Part shown: positions 1-8,713 of the stretch, one piece after another
How positions within the stretch are numbered: position 1 is the stretch's first letter
Layout: every line of letters starts with the position of its first letter
Assembly (NCBI RefSeq): GCF_000194155.1
Contig: NZ_GL877878.1
Location: 3,441,557-3,505,556 of the forward strand
Reading direction: 5' to 3'
DNA: 64,000 nt
Origin: Saccharopolyspora spinosa NRRL 18395
Lineage (GTDB): Bacteria > Actinomycetota > Actinomycetes > Mycobacteriales > Pseudonocardiaceae
The notes under the pieces: generated by a model
The model's input: only the letters and a program-made list of their open reading frames with translations
What the model was told of the DNA's origin: nothing
Databases searched by the model: none
Position numbers and translations under genes: made by a program

Positions 1-378
1 GACGAAAGCCCCCAAAGCAGGCCGGCGAGACGCCTACAAGCATGCTGCCGCCGGCACCCCAGCTGATCGAGGTGATTATCGAGAAACGATGGTCCTTGCG
101 TTCGGCAAGCCGACCGAACCGGAAACTGCCGACCGGCGGAGGTGCCATTCGAAGACCTTGCGGCGGATCTGCGCGGCGAGCGCGACCGGCTCGACGCGCT
201 CGCCGCCGGAGGGAAGACAGGGATCCGGGCCGTGTTTCCCTGGTCCTACCGCACACTTTCTTACGACGCCGCCCGGCTGTTCAGCTTGTTCGGGCTGCCA
301 AATTCACCGGATGTCAGTTCCCGGGCCGCCGCAGCCCTCGCCGGAACCGAGCCCCTCCGTTCCTCCCGGTGCCGGGGC
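1..378. other. no supported gene
   Basis: Frames are open on both strands, as expected at this GC content, but no translation looks like a known family and codon choice shows no consistent coding strand. It lies downstream of the minus-strand oxidoreductase remnant. Confidence 0.4.
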
Positions 379-1030
379 TCAGCGCACCTGCAGCACGGTC
401 TTGCCGCGCAGCCCGGTGACCTCGATGCCGCCCGCGAGGGCTCGCGGCGCCTCCTCAAGCGGGAGCTTCGCGCCAGTGACAGGCCGGATGGTGCCTGCCG
501 TGACGAGCCTTGTGAGCTCGGCGAGCCGCTCGGGCTTGCGATCGAGCCGGTAGTTCGCAGTGCGGATGCGCTCATCGGCGAGGAGCTGCTCGTCGAGGCT
601 GAAGGCGGTCGAGAACAGCGCGCCGCCGTACCGCACGGCGCTGGCCACGCTCCTAGTGACGGAGTGATCGCCGACGACGTCGAGGATCGCGTCGACTCCC
701 TCCGGTGTGAGGCTCCGCAGCGCCTGGTCCAGAGGTTCCGCGCCGCGAACGACGATCTCGACAGCACCGAGCCCCCGCACCTGCTCGGCGAGCTGGGCGG
801 ACGCCGTCGCGATGACCCGGATCCCGCGGGCAGCGGCGACCTGCACCGCGAAAGTGCCGACCCCTCCCGTCGCGCCGATGACAAGCAGCGCGCCGCCTTC
901 GGGCACCTGCATGTGGTCGATCGCGCCGAGCGCGGTCATACCCGAGGTCGGTAGCGCGGCGGCCACGTGGCTCTCGGCTCGACGATGACCGTGCTCCCGA
1001 GGTCGGTCGCTGCGAGATACCCTCGGCAAG
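379..1030 (-). pseudogene. MDR-family NADP-dependent quinone/zinc-type oxidoreductase, 5' end scrambled
   Basis: The minus frame reads as the cofactor-binding half of a medium-chain dehydrogenase/reductase: an AAALPTSGMTAL segment, a Rossmann motif (VIGATGGVGTFAVQVAAARG), then a quinone-oxidoreductase-like C-terminus ending KTVLQVR. Such enzymes are usually 300-330 aa, but here the N-terminal GroES-like catalytic domain is not readable. Upstream of about 980 a plausible continuation (YLAATDLGSTVIVEP) lies in a different frame with a TAG just before it, so at least one frameshift and a 5' truncation are likely. The family call rests on motif recognition. The gene is probably inactive, although sequence error at the frameshift cannot be excluded. 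Confidence 0.6.
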
Positions 1031-1259
1031 CGGTGGCCTACGTTCCCATCGAGGACTGCCCTCCCGCTGCGCTGGTCATAGCCTGGCCGGAGCGCTCCCG
1101 CAGCCGTGGCGTGGCCGCGCTGGTGCGCGGCGACTGCCGTCGCCGAGGCACGCGGCATGGGTGCGGCCGCCGAGGCGCGATGTTGACGTGATCGATAAGT
1201 TCTCGGCGCACGTCAGGTCTACATGTCCTGAGCAGCCTTGGAGCTTGGATGGGAGCGGC

Positions 1260-1754
1260 ATGAGCAGTCGTGGATCTGATGGCGAGGCCAGTGCCTCGGA
1301 GCCGGAACTTGTGAATCTGGACCCGGTGATGACAGCGGTCGTCCGTGGCGTCGTCCCAATGGCCGGCCTGCGGGACTTCTTCGATGCTTCCTTCGGTGCC
1401 CTGGCCCGGACCATCGAGGCGCAGCGGATCACCATGCTGAGTCCCGCCTTCGGCCTCTACCACGGGGTGCCGGGAGAGTCCCTGGACCTGGAGGTCGGGT
1501 TCGTCACGGACCGGGCGGTGCGGCCGGAGGCCGGGGTCGTGGTCGGTTCGCTGCCCGGAGGCCCGGTCGCACGGCTGACGCACTGCGGGTCGTTCGATGG
1601 TCTCGGGTCCTCTTGGGAGCGGCTGCGCTCCTGGGTACGGGAGCGGGGGCTGTCCGTCGGAGAGGACAGGTGGGAGACCTACGTCACACAGCCTTCCCCG
1701 GACATGGATCCGAGTGACCTGCGTACCGAACTCAACTGGCCACTGACGGACTGA
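1260..1754 (+). CDS. GyrI-like / AraC effector-binding (small-molecule binding) domain protein
   Basis: About 164 aa starting at ATG 1260, preceded by GGGAG. From about residue 17 it reads as a stand-alone GyrI-like (SOUL/AraC effector-binding) domain: beta strand, a helix around FDASFGALARTI, a glycine-rich turn (FGLYHGVPGE), an acidic strand (DLEVGFVTDR), a GGPVARLTHCGSF segment, a helix and a C-terminal tail ending ELNWPLTD. Members bind small hydrophobic or cationic ligands, act as gyrase or regulator modulators, or are cyclopropanoid hydrolases. No DNA-binding domain is attached. It diverges from the broken oxidoreductase, and its ligand cannot be told from sequence. Confidence 0.75.
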   Translation: MSSRGSDGEASASEPELVNLDPVMTAVVRGVVPMAGLRDFFDASFGALARTIEAQRITMLSPAFGLYHGVPGESLDLEVGFVTDRAVRPEAGVVVGSLPGGPVARLTHCGSFDGLGSSWERLRSWVRERGLSVGEDRWETYVTQPSPDMDPSDLRTELNWPLTD

Positions 1755-2096
1755 CCTGCGCGGGGCAGTCAGCGCTGGGATGCGGAACGATTTCCGCGGA
1801 TCTTGGTCGGTTGGCTTGGTGTGAAACGTTCCTTGACAACGGACCAACGTCTGGCACGACGCCTTCAACCAACGCGCAGGCCACGGGCGAACTCGGGTTC
1901 GGCGAGTTCGTGATCGCGGCGAACGTCGTGGCGCATCGGGCAGACCGGGATCGCGGCGACGTCGTCGCCCGCTTCGGCTGCTGCCTGCTCGGCGACCAAA
2001 CAGGGTCAGCAGCATGCGAGCACCGAGAAGGACTCCACTGTGGAGAGATCGGTCCAGGCCTGCCAACGGGAGCTCCTGGACCGGACCCGAAGCAGC
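1755..2096. other. intergenic, no supported gene
   Basis: Gap between the convergent GyrI-like gene and the phosphoesterase gene. A TTGACA hexamer lies near 1832 on the plus strand, but no convincing gene follows it. The long open plus frame through here is the antisense shadow of the phosphoesterase. Confidence 0.4.
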
Positions 2097-2130
2097 GGGC
2101 CCTGACCGGCGGTGAAGCCGGTCAGGGTCC
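2097..2130 (-). terminator. hairpin terminator of the ABC/phosphoesterase operon
   Basis: Arms at 2100-2110 and 2117-2127 pair perfectly over 11 bp around a 6-nt loop and extend by three pairs (one G-U) on the outside. It lies about 20 bp past the phosphoesterase stop codon and has no T tract, as is common for actinobacterial terminators. Confidence 0.6.
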
Positions 2131-2149
2131 GCTTTGCGATCAGCCCACG

Positions 2150-4906
2150 TCAGCCGTCGGACTCCGACGACGGGATGTAGGCGCCCGGCACGTCGGCCGG
2201 CGCGTAGACCTTGTCCTCACCCGGGTAGGGCTGCGTCCACCCGTGCGCCTGGTACCACGTGAAGTGGTTCATCTGCGCGGGGTTCGCGAAGTCGGGCTTG
2301 GCGTCAGGTCCGGACAGGTGCTGGTGCGTCAGCCACTCGTCCCACTGCGCCGCCACCTGCTGCTTGTCCGCCGGCACCGCGTCCGACGGGGCGGCTGCGG
2401 CCGCGACGTTCTGCGGCGCGGGGGTGTCCGCACCGCAGGCAGGCGGGGTCTTCAGGCCCGCGGTCAGCGAGGTCCGGTTGGGCAAAGCGGTGAACGGCGT
2501 GTAGTCGGGCGCCTGGGTGAACGCCCCACGCATCGGGGTGGCCGCGCTGTCCTTCTGGTTCATCGGGTGGATCCCGAGGATCTGCTCGATGGTCCGGATC
2601 ATCGTGACCTGCGAGTAGTAGTGGCTGTCGACGACGCCGTGCTTGGCCCAGGGGCTGATGATCTGGATCGGGGCGCGGTGGCCGTCGACGTGGTCGAGGC
2701 CGGCCTGGGAGTCGTCCTCGACCACGAAGATCGCCGAGTCCTTCCAGTACTGGCTGTGCGAGATCGTGTCGACGATCTTGCCGACCGCGAGGTCGTTGTC
2801 CGCGACCTGGGCGGCCCCGTTCGGCGGACCACCGGTGTGGTCGCTGGAGAGCCAGAACATGTTCAGGTTCGCCGGTCCGTTCTTCGCGAAGTCGCGCTTC
2901 CAGATCTCGGACCGGTAGATGTCCGGGACGCTGGTGTCGAACTTCGGGAAGCCGTGCACCGACACGTCGTTGAGCGACGGGATCGGCGAGGACGAGACCA
3001 TCTGGTAGGCGGTGTCCTGACCGGTCGCCGCCATGTTCTTGGTGTCGCAGTACAGGTTCTGCCAGGTCGCGCCGGGGGGCTTGGTCAGGAACTGCTGGAA
3101 CTCGCCGAAGTCCCGCACGCTCTTGCCGGCCGCCTGCGCACCGCTCCAGATGAAGCCCGTGCGCTGGTGGCCGAGCGCGTCGTCCTCGGTGTCGTAGCTG
3201 CGCTTGTACTCACCGGCCGACGACTCGGTGTACTCCGGGTTGTCGGCCTGCATCAGCCAGTTGTGTCCCTCGGCGGAGTTCGTGCCGATGTCGTAGGTGT
3301 TGTCGTACAGCCCGAACTGCCGGGCCATCGAGTGCTGGTTCGGCGTCACGTTCTCGCCGAACTGCGCCAGCGCCGGGTCGCCGTTGCCACGCTGGTCGTC
3401 ACCGAAGACCTGGTCGTAGGTCCGGTTCTCCTTGACGATCAGGAAGACGTGCTTGATCGTCGAGGGGTCGCCGAGCCGGTGCGGGACCGGCACCGGCTTC
3501 GCGTCGCCCTTGCCCTCGGACAACGTGATCGAGCCGCCGTTCCAACCGTTCTGGCTGAAGACCTTGCCGGTCTCGGCCTTGATGGCGCCATCGTCCGGCA
3601 GCGTGAACCGCTGCAGGCTCGACGTCGTGTCGTGCGTGCCGTGCCCGGCTTTGCCGGTGGGGCGGCGGGCGTCGATGCCACGGGTGTTGGAGACCAGCAC
3701 GTCGTTGCCGACGGTGGTGATCTCCGCGGGGAAGAAGTCCGTCGGGAGCAGACCGACGTAGCTGACCGGCTCCAGCGGGCTCGTGTACCGGTAGACGGCG
3801 ACCGCGTTGGCACGGCCGAGCGTAACCAGCAGGTGACCGTCGTCGGTGAGCGTCACCGCGTCGGGCTCGTAGCCCACCGACGCCTCCGGCCACGGCTGGG
3901 TGGCGATGGTCTGCACGACCTTGTTGCTTGCGGTGTCGATGACCGACACGTCGTTGGTGGCGGTGTTGGTGACGAACAACGCCCCGTTCTTGGCGTACAG
4001 GGCGGTCGGGTGCAGACCGACGTCGATGCTCGCGACGGCACCAGCCGGGTTCGCCAGGTCGATGACGCTGACCGTGCCGGTGGTGGTGGCACCGGTGGAG
4101 GGGTCGGCCGGAACCTGGGTGTTGTAGGAGTTCAGCGTGGTGTCGCCGGGTGCCGCCGGGCGCCCGCCCTCGTTGCTGACGTAGAGCTTGGAGCCGACCT
4201 GGAGCATGTCACGCGGGGCGTTGCCCACGGCCCAGCTCTGCCGGATGGCGCCGGTCCCCGCGTCGATGGCGACCACGCGGTTCTGGCCGTTGACGGCGGA
4301 GTACACGGTCGAGCCGTCGGGCGAGAACACCGCCTCACCCACCAGCGCGTGCCTGGGCCCGTTCGCCGGGACCGAGACGAAGGCCGGGTTGCTGACGGTG
4401 CCGTCCGGGTTCACGGTGAACTTGCGGTAGCCGTCGGTCTGACCCAACCACAGCTGCGAACCGTTGGGCGAGTAGGTGGGGCCTTCCTGCCCCACGTCGT
4501 TGCCGCTGATGCGCAGGTCCGCCGACGCGGAGTTGCCGACGAGCTGCTGCACCTTCCAGTTCTTCAAGTCCACGATGGACAGTGCCATCCCACCGTCGGT
4601 GACCGAGGCCGCGAGGTGGGTGCCGTCCGGGCTGACCGAGGACGACATGATCTTGCCGTTGTCGATGACGAGGCGCTCACCGATCGGGGCGATGTACTGG
4701 TCGGCGGAGACGACCTGACCCTGATCGGTGGTCTGCCCCACCTGGTCGGTGCCGAACTGGTGCGTCTGGGCGAAAGCGGTGCCGGCGACAGCGACGGCGA
4801 CGGCGGTGGTACCTGCAGTTACCAGGGGGATGCGGCGGCCGATGCGTCGACCGAGAAGACCGGAGAGGCCTTTCTCGATGCGCCGCCTACGGCGTATTAC
4901 CTGCAT
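2150..4906 (-). CDS. secreted YVTN beta-propeller / phosphoesterase-family protein
   Basis: 918 aa. A basic N-terminus followed by a hydrophobic stretch ending AGTAFA is a signal peptide. Residues about 50-440 are propeller repeats (SPDGTHLAAS, SPDGSTVYSA, NTATNDVSVIDTASNKVV). From about 480 the phosphoesterase domain begins (KHVFLIVKENRTYDQVFGD), with EGHNWLMQADNPEY, a VVEDDSQAGLDHVDGHRAP metal-site segment and an IRTIEQILGIHPMN motif as in the phospholipase C/acid phosphatase superfamily. It is probably an exported metal-dependent phosphoesterase of unknown substrate. It sits 7 nt after the ABC permease gene, so it is probably co-transcribed with the transporter. Confidence 0.88.
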   Translation of the reverse strand: MQVIRRRRRIEKGLSGLLGRRIGRRIPLVTAGTTAVAVAVAGTAFAQTHQFGTDQVGQTTDQGQVVSADQYIAPIGERLVIDNGKIMSSSVSPDGTHLAASVTDGGMALSIVDLKNWKVQQLVGNSASADLRISGNDVGQEGPTYSPNGSQLWLGQTDGYRKFTVNPDGTVSNPAFVSVPANGPRHALVGEAVFSPDGSTVYSAVNGQNRVVAIDAGTGAIRQSWAVGNAPRDMLQVGSKLYVSNEGGRPAAPGDTTLNSYNTQVPADPSTGATTTGTVSVIDLANPAGAVASIDVGLHPTALYAKNGALFVTNTATNDVSVIDTASNKVVQTIATQPWPEASVGYEPDAVTLTDDGHLLVTLGRANAVAVYRYTSPLEPVSYVGLLPTDFFPAEITTVGNDVLVSNTRGIDARRPTGKAGHGTHDTTSSLQRFTLPDDGAIKAETGKVFSQNGWNGGSITLSEGKGDAKPVPVPHRLGDPSTIKHVFLIVKENRTYDQVFGDDQRGNGDPALAQFGENVTPNQHSMARQFGLYDNTYDIGTNSAEGHNWLMQADNPEYTESSAGEYKRSYDTEDDALGHQRTGFIWSGAQAAGKSVRDFGEFQQFLTKPPGATWQNLYCDTKNMAATGQDTAYQMVSSSPIPSLNDVSVHGFPKFDTSVPDIYRSEIWKRDFAKNGPANLNMFWLSSDHTGGPPNGAAQVADNDLAVGKIVDTISHSQYWKDSAIFVVEDDSQAGLDHVDGHRAPIQIISPWAKHGVVDSHYYSQVTMIRTIEQILGIHPMNQKDSAATPMRGAFTQAPDYTPFTALPNRTSLTAGLKTPPACGADTPAPQNVAAAAAPSDAVPADKQQVAAQWDEWLTHQHLSGPDAKPDFANPAQMNHFTWYQAHGWTQPYPGEDKVYAPADVPGAYIPSSESDG

Positions 4907-4913
4907 TTTGCAG

Positions 4914-6272
4914 TTATCCCTTCGGGGTGGTGGGCAGCAGTTCGACGTTGCCGTCGAACTGCCAGAGCGGGTTCGGTGCGTCTCCGGCCGGGGTTCGCAC
5001 CTGGAAGTAGCCGTTCACTTCCTTCGGTCCGTCGCCGTCGGCGACGAACCGCCCGTCTGCGGTGACGTCGAGCTGGTAGATGGCCGTCCCTGCGGCCTCG
5101 ACGTCGGGGAGATGCCAGGAGACGACGCAACGCCAGTCGTTGCCCGGCCCCTGGGGCGCGACCTGGCCGCCGCCCTTGTTGCACGCCGCGGTGGCCCTCA
5201 ACTGCGCCTCCGTGACGTCGGGTCGGTTCAGCTGCTTGGTCTGCAGGCGGTAGAGGTGGGCGAAGGCCGTGGCGACCGAGCTCTGCACTTTGTCCTGCTC
5301 GATCCCGGAGCCGGTGGCACCGGTGGCCGGGGACACGACTGCGGCGGTGACGGCGAACAGCCCGACGAGCGGCAGGAGGCCAGTGGTGATCGCGCGGCGC
5401 CCGGAGCCGTCGTGAGTGAGGTTCGTGAAGTCGCGCCGCAGGAAAAGCAGGTAGGCCAAGGCGGTCGCGGCAACGGCCCACACGAGGCTGACCACGATGC
5501 CGATCATCAGCGGCCCGAGTTGCGCAGGGCTGGTGAACAGGCCGTTCCAGGCGATGAAGGCGTAGCTGGGCAGGGCGAGGCGCACCGCGACCGGCACCGG
5601 CAGCAGCTGGACGAGCTGCATGGCGAGGGCCACGACAATGGGCAGCAGCAGCCCCATCGGGGAACGTCCAAATGCGACGGAGCCGAGCAGTCCGATCGCG
5701 GCGAGGGCCAGGGACGGGGCGAGCACGCAGACCCACGCGAGCAGGACCTTCCCAGCGGCGTCCGCCGGCGCCAGCAGGTGGCCGTCGAGCCCGACCAGCT
5801 CCCTGTTGCCGACCGCGAGGACCCCGCCGACCGCGCTGGAAGCGGCCAGCCCGGCCACGAGCACCAGGATGATGGTGAGGCTGGCCAGCGCCTTCGCGAC
5901 GAAGATCCGTCGCGGCGAACGGACCGCCACCAGCAGGTGGCGCCAGGTGCCGAGCCGGTCTTCAGAAGCGAACACGTCACCGGCGATCAGCGAGGTCAGC
6001 AGCGGGAGCGCGTAGGTGCCCGCGAAACCGAGCATCACCAGCGATCCGGCCCAACCCGTGGCATTCATCCAGCGGCCGAAGAGGGTGTCGACGGGCAGCG
6101 AACTCTGCTGGCTCACCGCGGCGACGAAGAGTGCAGGCGCGAGCCAGCAGGCGAGGACCAGCAGGCGCACCCGCCATTGCGAGAGCAGTTTGACCAGCTC
6201 GAAGCGGTAGCCTCGCGCCACCGAGACAGGACGGGCGGCGGAAGCCGGGGCATCGGCGACGGTCGCGGTCAT
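4914..6272 (-). CDS. ABC-2 type transporter permease with extracytoplasmic C-terminal domain
   Basis: 452 aa with about six hydrophobic segments from residue 35 on (LVLACWLAPALFVAAV, ILVLVAGLAASSAVGGVLAV, LLLPIVVALAMQLVQLLPV, IGIVVSLVWAVAATALAYLLF, LLPLVGLFAVTAAVV). After the last one, about 125 residues are soluble and contain two cysteines, probably outside the cell. The start overlaps the ATPase stop by 4 nt, so both are translated together as one exporter. The substrate is unknown. The C-terminal domain and the following exported phosphoesterase suggest an envelope function. Confidence 0.8.
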   Translation of the reverse strand: MTATVADAPASAARPVSVARGYRFELVKLLSQWRVRLLVLACWLAPALFVAAVSQQSSLPVDTLFGRWMNATGWAGSLVMLGFAGTYALPLLTSLIAGDVFASEDRLGTWRHLLVAVRSPRRIFVAKALASLTIILVLVAGLAASSAVGGVLAVGNRELVGLDGHLLAPADAAGKVLLAWVCVLAPSLALAAIGLLGSVAFGRSPMGLLLPIVVALAMQLVQLLPVPVAVRLALPSYAFIAWNGLFTSPAQLGPLMIGIVVSLVWAVAATALAYLLFLRRDFTNLTHDGSGRRAITTGLLPLVGLFAVTAAVVSPATGATGSGIEQDKVQSSVATAFAHLYRLQTKQLNRPDVTEAQLRATAACNKGGGQVAPQGPGNDWRCVVSWHLPDVEAAGTAIYQLDVTADGRFVADGDGPKEVNGYFQVRTPAGDAPNPLWQFDGNVELLPTTPKG

Positions 6273-7210
6273 CGGCTGGACTCCTGCTGCTCGGTGAGGG
6301 CGAGGAACACGGCTTCGAGTGGTGACACCACCGGCGCGAGCTCGCGCAGCGCGATGCCCGCGTGCACGAGCCGCACCACCAGTTCGTCGAGTGCGGGCAC
6401 CAACGCGCGCACCACCAGCACCTCGGTGTCGTGCCGTGTCCCGACGTCGTCGGCGACGCGGACCCCGGTTGTGTCAGCGGCCAGCCGGCGGGCGGCATCC
6501 GGGTCGGAGGTGCGGATCCGGTAGTCGAGTTCCTGGTTCTCGGCGGCGAGCTTGCTCAACGGGCCAGAGAAGACGACCCGTCCGGTGGTGACGATGGTGA
6601 CCTCGGAGGACAGTGCTTCGAGGTCATCCATCCGGTGGCTTGAGAGCACGACGGAGGTGCCGTCGGCCGCGAGCCGGGTGAGGACGCCGTGCACGTGCTG
6701 CTTGCCGGCCGGGTCGAGGCCGTTGGACGGCTCGTCGAGTACCAGGAGGCGGGGCTTGGTGAGCAGGGCTGCGGCGAGCCCGAGGCGCTGACGCATGCCG
6801 AGGGAGAAGCCCCGGACCCGGTCGTCGGCGACATCGGCGAGCCCGACCTGGTCGAGCACGTCGTCGATTCCGGCCGTCCTCGCGTCGCGGCCGCGAAGCA
6901 CGGCCAGCGCGGCGAGGTTCTGCTTGGCGGTCAGCGATGGGTAGAGGCCGGGCCCGTCGACGAATCCCGCGACGGCGTCAGGAGCGGCGAGTGACCGGCC
7001 GACCGGCGTACCGAGAATTTCCAGCGTGCCGCCGTCGGCGACGGCCAGACCCAGCAGCAGACCGAGCAAGGTGGTCTTGCCCGCGCCGTTCGGCCCGACC
7101 AACCCGTGGATCTGCCCCTGCGCCACATCCAGATCGATGCCGTCGAGCGCAACGACATCGCCGAAACACTTGGTGATCCCACGAGCCCGCACTGCGGGGG
7201 GTGTGTCCAT
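6269..7210 (-). CDS. ABC transporter ATP-binding protein
   Basis: 313 aa. Walker A (GPNGAGKTT) is near residue 40, the signature (SLGMRQRLGLAAALL) near 138 and Walker B (RLLVLDEPSNGLDP) just after it, with the switch histidine in LSSHRMDD. This is the DrrA/CcmA-like subfamily used by ABC-2 exporters. The last 90 residues are a usual C-terminal extension. First gene of a three-gene minus-strand operon with permease and phosphoesterase. The upstream region 7211-7430 holds no gene and probably carries the promoter. Confidence 0.9.
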   Translation of the reverse strand: MDTPPAVRARGITKCFGDVVALDGIDLDVAQGQIHGLVGPNGAGKTTLLGLLLGLAVADGGTLEILGTPVGRSLAAPDAVAGFVDGPGLYPSLTAKQNLAALAVLRGRDARTAGIDDVLDQVGLADVADDRVRGFSLGMRQRLGLAAALLTKPRLLVLDEPSNGLDPAGKQHVHGVLTRLAADGTSVVLSSHRMDDLEALSSEVTIVTTGRVVFSGPLSKLAAENQELDYRIRTSDPDAARRLAADTTGVRVADDVGTRHDTEVLVVRALVPALDELVVRLVHAGIALRELAPVVSPLEAVFLALTEQQESSR

Positions 7211-7559
7211 TGTTCCCTTCCTTCGTCAGGCCAAGAACTTAGGGACGGCCATCAACTCGGGCAGGGACGCCGGCTGAACGTTCAGGAAACGGAGGGCAAC
7301 CGGGGGACCACCAGATCGCCGGTCGATCAAAACGCGGAAACTTTCCGCCGCCAGGGACAAAAGACCGAAAATGGAGAAAGCGCCCATCATGGCGTTTATC
7401 CGAAATCCACGACCAGACAAGAAAAAGCCCGCTGACCTACGTGCTGATCAACGGGACTCCGCAAACATCGGACTCACAGGAACTGCCCCTGAGCCCCTTC
7501 TGCCCCAGCTCTATCCACAATAGACAACAATCGACAGCACCAGCCTCCGGCGCGCCGTG

Positions 7560-7703
7560 GACACGGGTGCAGACCACCGTGTCGACATCGTGCGGGCGGA
7601 CGCCTGCCGCGGCCAGCTCACCGAGGTAGTGGGTGTTGAGATGCGACCGGTCGGTGGCGCGCGGCACCGGGCTGGAGTCGCTGGAGCGCAGCGACGGGAT
7701 CAT
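7560..7703 (-). pseudogene. fragment of an MBL-fold metallo-hydrolase
   Basis: A short minus-strand stretch reads THYLGELAAAGVRPHDVDTVVCTRVHG. It resembles the region before the HxHxDH metal motif of MBL-fold hydrolases, where VDTVVCTHLHxDH is typical. The first His is replaced by Arg and the frame leaves the family right after VHG, so the metal site and the remaining protein are missing. Probably a small remnant. Identification rests on about 25 residues. Confidence 0.35.
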
Positions 7704-7781
7704 CGAAAGCAGTTCGCATGCCTGGCTTTTCCGAAAGGTGCGCCGGGCCTGGGCGGTGCGCTCAGCCCGGCGCCGGCGATG

Positions 7782-8223
7782 TCAGTTCGGCCCGTCGCCC
7801 GTCAGGAAATGGACCACCTCCCACAGGTGCCCGTCGGGGTCGCCGAAGTAGCCGGCGTAGATTCCCCACGGACGTTCCAGTGGTGCGCGGACGACGCTGC
7901 CGCCTGCTTCCCGCACCTGCTCGAGGACACCGTCCACTTTCCTCGGGACTGTCGACGAAGTAGCCGAGGCTCATCGGCGAGCCGGATACCTGTTCGAGCG
8001 GGACGTCGGCGTCCAGCGCCAGATCGTCGCGCGAGTACAGCGACAGGATGAGTCCGTTCTCCAGGGTGAACATGGCGACTGCACCGCCGGGATCGTCGTG
8101 GTCGCCGATGTGCTCGGTGCCGATGATCCCTGGCGAGGACAACCCGAGTCCATCCCGGTAGAAGCGCAGCGAGCGCTCCAGGTCCTGCACACCGAGGGTG
8201 ATTGCCCCGATGTTCGCCTTCAT
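7782..8223 (-). pseudogene. VOC-family (glyoxalase/bleomycin-resistance-like) protein, one-base frameshift
   Basis: The first frame gives about 95 residues of a VOC domain (ITLGVQDLERSLRFYRDGLG ... VDSPEE). At about 7938-7941 the bases read GAGGAAAGTGG. Removing one A restores a frame that continues VDGVLEQVREAGG, then GIYAGYFGDPDGHLWEVVHF, the expected second half with the metal-binding Glu, ending at TGA 7782-7784. The repaired protein is about 146 aa, normal for a single-domain VOC protein. Either a recent one-base insertion or a sequencing error. The start has AGGAG-like bases upstream. Confidence 0.75.
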
Positions 8224-8713
8224 GCCAGACTCCTCTGCTCGGTTTCAACGGGTGCTTGTGTTGTTCGTCGTGGCAGGCGGCCTGAAGGGTTGTCGGCTCG
8301 ACGGCCGCGTGCGCTCAGGCCGGCCGCCGAGGAGCTGGGAAAGCCCCCGCGAAGGTTGCAACCGACGGACGAGGCTCCGCCTCGCCGACCGATCCCGCCC
8401 ACGAGCCAGTACACGCTGGCGGCGCGGAGAAGTATTGAACGAATCGGCCATCCGGCCGCATGCAGCGACGGATGTGCGTGGCGGTCAGGCGTGCCGGAGG
8501 CGGGCCAAGAGCTCGTCGGCGGCGGCTTCGCCTTGTTGAATGATGTGTTCGTCGCCGTCTGCTCTGGCTATCACAGCAGCAGCGGCGCGGGATCGAAGAA
8601 CGCCATGCCCTGGGGCGCACACATGCTGCTGGCCTCGATGAACGAAATCGCCCTCCTGGCTCCTCAAATCCGTCCTGCACACCATCGCGAAGAGAGGCCA
8701 GCGCGCAATGAGG
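8224..8713. other. no supported gene
   Basis: Several open frames exist but none shows family motifs or consistent codon bias. A minus-strand stretch around 8485-8600 (DEHIIQQGEAAADELLARLRHA) could be a fragment of a lost gene but is too short to assign. Confidence 0.4.

Noticed and set aside
142-954. Plus-strand frame of 270 codons
   Set aside because: Shadow of the MDR remnant on the other strand, which has the recognisable Rossmann motif.
1811-5065. Plus-strand frame of 1084 codons
   Set aside because: Opposite to the phosphoesterase gene. Translation is low-complexity Arg/Val/Gly text without motifs; an antisense shadow of GC-biased codons.
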